A stretch of 6,792 nt of DNA. Source: Abditibacteriales bacterium (GTDB lineage Bacteria; Armatimonadota; Abditibacteriia; Abditibacteriales; JANWYM01). The position numbers and the translations under genes were made by a program. Shown one piece after another: positions 4,845-6,792 of the stretch. The stretch spans positions 1-6,792 of the forward strand of contig JANWYM010000227.1 in NCBI GenBank assembly GCA_025055355.1. Reading direction: 5' to 3'. The notes under the pieces are model-generated. The model searched no databases. It was given only the letters and a program-made list of their open reading frames with translations, and had not been told where the DNA came from. The stretch's first letter is position 1. Each line of letters opens with the position of its first letter.

Positions 4845-5885
4845 ATGGACAACTTTTCCTGTCCCATCCCGATTGCCGAGTATCCGACCATCCTTCTCGC
4901 CCACGGCGGCGGGGGGAAGTTGATGCACCAACTGATTGAGCGGATATTCGTGCCGACGTTTGGCAACCCGACGCTGAACGTGCGACACGATGCGGCGGTG
5001 CTCGGCGTGAACGGCGTGCGGCTGGCGTTCACGACGGATTCGTTCGTCGTGCGCCCGCTGTTTTTCCCCGGCGGCGACATCGGTTCGTTGGCGGTGCACG
5101 GCACAGTCAACGACTTGGCGATGTGCGGCGCGCGCCCGCTGTATTTGAGCGCGGGGTTCATCCTCGAAGAGGGGTTGCCGATGGAAACGCTTTGGCGCAT
5201 CGTCCGCTCAATGCAGGCGGCGGCGCAGAGCGCAGGCGTGGAAATCGTCACGGGCGATACGAAGGTTGTGGACAAGGGTAAAGGCGACGGGGTGTTCATC
5301 AACACCTCCGGCGTGGGTGTCATTGAACACTCGCACTGCATCGCGCCCGACAGGGTGCGCCCTGGCGATGTGCTGCTCGTCAACGGCGACCTTGGGCGGC
5401 ACGGCATTGCGATTATGGCGGTGCGCGAGGGCTTGGAGTTTGAAAGCGCGATTGAGAGCGACTCTGCGCCGGTCGCCGGTCTCGTGCTGGAACTTCTCTC
5501 GGCAGGCATCGACATCCACTGCTTGCGCGACCTGACGCGCGGCGGGCTGGCGAGCGCGTTGAACGAAATCGCCGCCGCCGCCCGCGTCGGCATCACCATT
5601 GACGAAAAACTCATCCCCGTCCGCGAGGACGTGCAAGCCGCCTGCGAGATGCTGGGCTTCGACCCGCTCTACGTTGCCAACGAGGGGCGGTTCGTGGCGT
5701 TCGTCGCGCCGTCGGATGCCGAGCGCGCTCTGGACCTCATGCGCGCCCATCCGCTGGGCGAAGGAGCCAGCATCATCGGCGCGGTGTCCGATGAGGACGC
5801 CCCCCTTGTCACGCTCACGAGCCGCATCGGTGCGCGCCGCATTGTGGACATGTTGAGCGGCGAACAACTGCCGCGCATTTGTTGA
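4845..5885 (+). CDS. hypE: HypE, carbamoyl dehydratase of [NiFe]-hydrogenase maturation
   Basis: HypE is carbamoylated by HypF on its C-terminal cysteine, dehydrates the thiocarboxamide to a thiocyanate with ATP, and gives the cyanide to HypC-HypD. From ATG 4845 the product has 346 residues, the usual length. It shows the PurM/AIR-synthase-like plan: AHGGGGKLMHQLIERIF at 19-35, RHDAAVL at 47-53, FTTDSFVV at 62-69, GSLAVHGTVNDLAMCGARP at 80-98, GDTKVVDKGKGDGVFINTSG at 137-156, and DLTRGGLASALNEIA at 229-243 in the C-terminal domain. It ends in PRIC, with Cys346 as the acceptor. The frame stays open for 38 codons upstream across the GGACCAC repeat, which would translate as VVRG/PVVRG repeats. 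That stretch has no HypE similarity and should not be included. The position after hypD is typical of hyp operons. Confidence 0.97.
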   Translation: MDNFSCPIPIAEYPTILLAHGGGGKLMHQLIERIFVPTFGNPTLNVRHDAAVLGVNGVRLAFTTDSFVVRPLFFPGGDIGSLAVHGTVNDLAMCGARPLYLSAGFILEEGLPMETLWRIVRSMQAAAQSAGVEIVTGDTKVVDKGKGDGVFINTSGVGVIEHSHCIAPDRVRPGDVLLVNGDLGRHGIAIMAVREGLEFESAIESDSAPVAGLVLELLSAGIDIHCLRDLTRGGLASALNEIAAAARVGITIDEKLIPVREDVQAACEMLGFDPLYVANEGRFVAFVAPSDAERALDLMRAHPLGEGASIIGAVSDEDAPLVTLTSRIGARRIVDMLSGEQLPRIC

Positions 5886-5900
5886 ACCTCTCGGCGCTTC

Positions 5901-5948
5901 TGGGTTCATCGTCTCCCCTGCACTCATGAACCCATGAACCCCATGAAC
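5901..5948 (+). repeat. CATGAACC words and short hairpin in the hypE-malic enzyme spacer
   Basis: TGGGTTCAT (5901-5909) and ATGAACCCA (5926-5934) are perfect reverse complements over nine bases with a 16-base loop. The word CATGAACC occurs at 5925, 5933 and, as CATGAACT, at 5942, giving a small direct repeat. It repeats on a smaller scale the architecture of the other spacers. No U-tract follows. The run ends six bases before the malic enzyme start codon. Confidence 0.7.
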
Positions 5949-5954
5949 TGAGCC

Positions 5955-6792
5955 ATGTTACACCCCACAGCCAGTTACAGCATCACCGTGCGGGTGAGGA
6001 TTCCCGATCATCCGGGGATGTTCGCCCGCGTCGCCCTCGCCATCGGCGAGGCGGGCGGGAGTCTGGGCGCGATTGACCTCGTGCGGGTGATGAAGGGCTA
6101 CAAGGTGCGCGACATCACCATCGCCGCTGCCGACGAGAAACACGCGCACGACATCGTGCAGGCGATTCGGCACGTGGAGGGCATCCACGTCGTCAGCGTC
6201 TCCGACCGCACCTTCCTCATGCACCTCGGCGGCAAGATTGAAGTGCGCAGCAAGCGCCCGATCCACACCCGCGATGACCTCTCGATGGCTTACACACCCG
6301 GCGTCGGGCGCGTGTGCCGTGCCATTGCGGAACAGCCCGACCGCGTGTTTCAACTGACGATTAAGAAGAACACGGTGGCGGTAGTCAGCGACGGGACGGC
6401 GGTGCTGGGGTTGGGCGACCTCGGACCCGAAGCCGCCCTGCCCGTCATGGAAGGCAAAGCGATGTTGTTTAAGGAGTTCGCTAACGTGGACGCTTTCCCC
6501 ATCTGCCTGCGGACGAAGGACGTGGACGAAATCGTGGAAACGGTCAAACGGATTGCCCCCGTGTTCGGCGGCATCAACCTGGAGGACATCGCCGCGCCCC
6601 GCTGCTTCGAGGTGGAAGAGCGCCTGCGGCAGGAACTGGACATTCCCGTGTTTCACGACGACCAGCACGGTACCGCCGTCGTCGTTCTCGCCGCGCTCCT
6701 CAACGCCCTCAAGATCGTAGGCAAAACGCTGGACAGCATCAAAATCGTCCTCTGCGGGGCGGGCGCGGCTGGCACCGCCATCAGCAAGATCC
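5955..6792 (+). CDS. NAD(P)-dependent malic enzyme with N-terminal ACT domain (3' end outside window)
   Basis: Malic enzyme oxidatively decarboxylates L-malate to pyruvate and CO2 with reduction of NAD(P), in the cytoplasm. The 279 visible residues begin with an ACT-like regulatory domain (about 8-85, with IPDHPGMFARVALAIGEAGG), which usually binds a small effector such as an amino acid. The catalytic N-terminal domain follows. Its probable catalytic Tyr113 is in AYTPGVG, the Lys is in EGKAMLFK (168), and metal ligands are expected at Glu210 and Asp211 (NLEDIAAP) and in HDDQHGTA (234-241). The Rossmann motif GAGAAG is at 268-273, just before the window ends. ATG 5955 is chosen because an in-frame TGA sits two codons upstream; the Shine-Dalgarno is weak. 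It lies 69 bp after hypE in the same direction and may be co-transcribed, although its role does not depend on hydrogenase maturation. NAD versus NADP preference cannot be told here. Confidence 0.92.
   Translation, partial: MLHPTASYSITVRVRIPDHPGMFARVALAIGEAGGSLGAIDLVRVMKGYKVRDITIAAADEKHAHDIVQAIRHVEGIHVVSVSDRTFLMHLGGKIEVRSKRPIHTRDDLSMAYTPGVGRVCRAIAEQPDRVFQLTIKKNTVAVVSDGTAVLGLGDLGPEAALPVMEGKAMLFKEFANVDAFPICLRTKDVDEIVETVKRIAPVFGGINLEDIAAPRCFEVEERLRQELDIPVFHDDQHGTAVVVLAALLNALKIVGKTLDSIKIVLCGAGAAGTAISKI

Noticed and set aside
4238..5614. Long minus-strand open frame of 458 codons opposite hypD and hypE
   Set aside because: Both strands opposite it encode fully motif-bearing HypD and HypE. Its centre is a TTGPR repeat produced by the GGACCAC array, and long antisense frames are common in GC-rich genes.

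Overview
This window comes from a GC-rich bacterium and holds most of an operon for [NiFe]-hydrogenase maturation, all on the + strand: hypF (3' part only) - hypC - an OFA-type MFS transporter - hypD - hypE, followed by the 5' part of an ACT-domain malic enzyme. No hydrogenase structural gene, hypA or hypB lies in the window. Taxonomy cannot be fixed from this sequence. The repeat-rich spacers and simple high-GC style remind me of uncultured thermophilic lineages such as Armatimonadota/Fervidibacteria or Chloroflexota, but that is an impression, not a result.

The four Hyp proteins make the Fe(CN)2CO part of the hydrogenase active site. HypF forms a carbamoyl group and passes it to the C-terminal cysteine of HypE. 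HypE dehydrates it to a thiocyanate. The HypC-HypD complex receives the cyanide ligands on iron and delivers the iron to the large subunit. All diagnostic residues visible here are intact: the HypF Kae1-like motifs, the HypC N-terminal MCLAIPG, the HypD cysteine set with its C-x14-C-x6-C-x16-C cluster, and the HypE PRIC tail. The transporter between hypC and hypD is not a normal member of this operon and has two insertions relative to typical OFA proteins. The malic enzyme (NAD(P)-linked, malate to pyruvate plus CO2) starts 69 bp after hypE and runs off the window.

The most unusual content is non-coding. Four of the five gene junctions contain a long inverted repeat. Each is built from its own short word repeated in tandem and then repeated in reverse complement: ACGGATT words (hypF-hypC, with three 93-bp tandem units), CGTCCT/GACGAC words (hypC-transporter), GGACCAC words (hypD-hypE, with a perfect 38-bp inverted repeat) and CATGAACCC words (hypE-malic enzyme). 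None is followed by a U-tract, so they do not look like ordinary terminators. The only junction without one is the 16-bp transporter-hypD gap.

Repeat sequence also enters the coding regions. The last 27 bases of hypF and of hypC align without gaps and in the same frame, so both proteins end in GQ-x3-VTD-stop. The hypD stop codon lies at the edge of the GGACCAC repeat. A GC-rich nested palindrome reads through in frame at the HypF interdomain linker, and a second HypF linker carries the ACGGAT word as a 12-bp inverted repeat. The 333-bp stretch between hypF and hypC (1205-1537) holds only the 93-bp repeats and the hairpin; I see no further gene or convincing promoter there.
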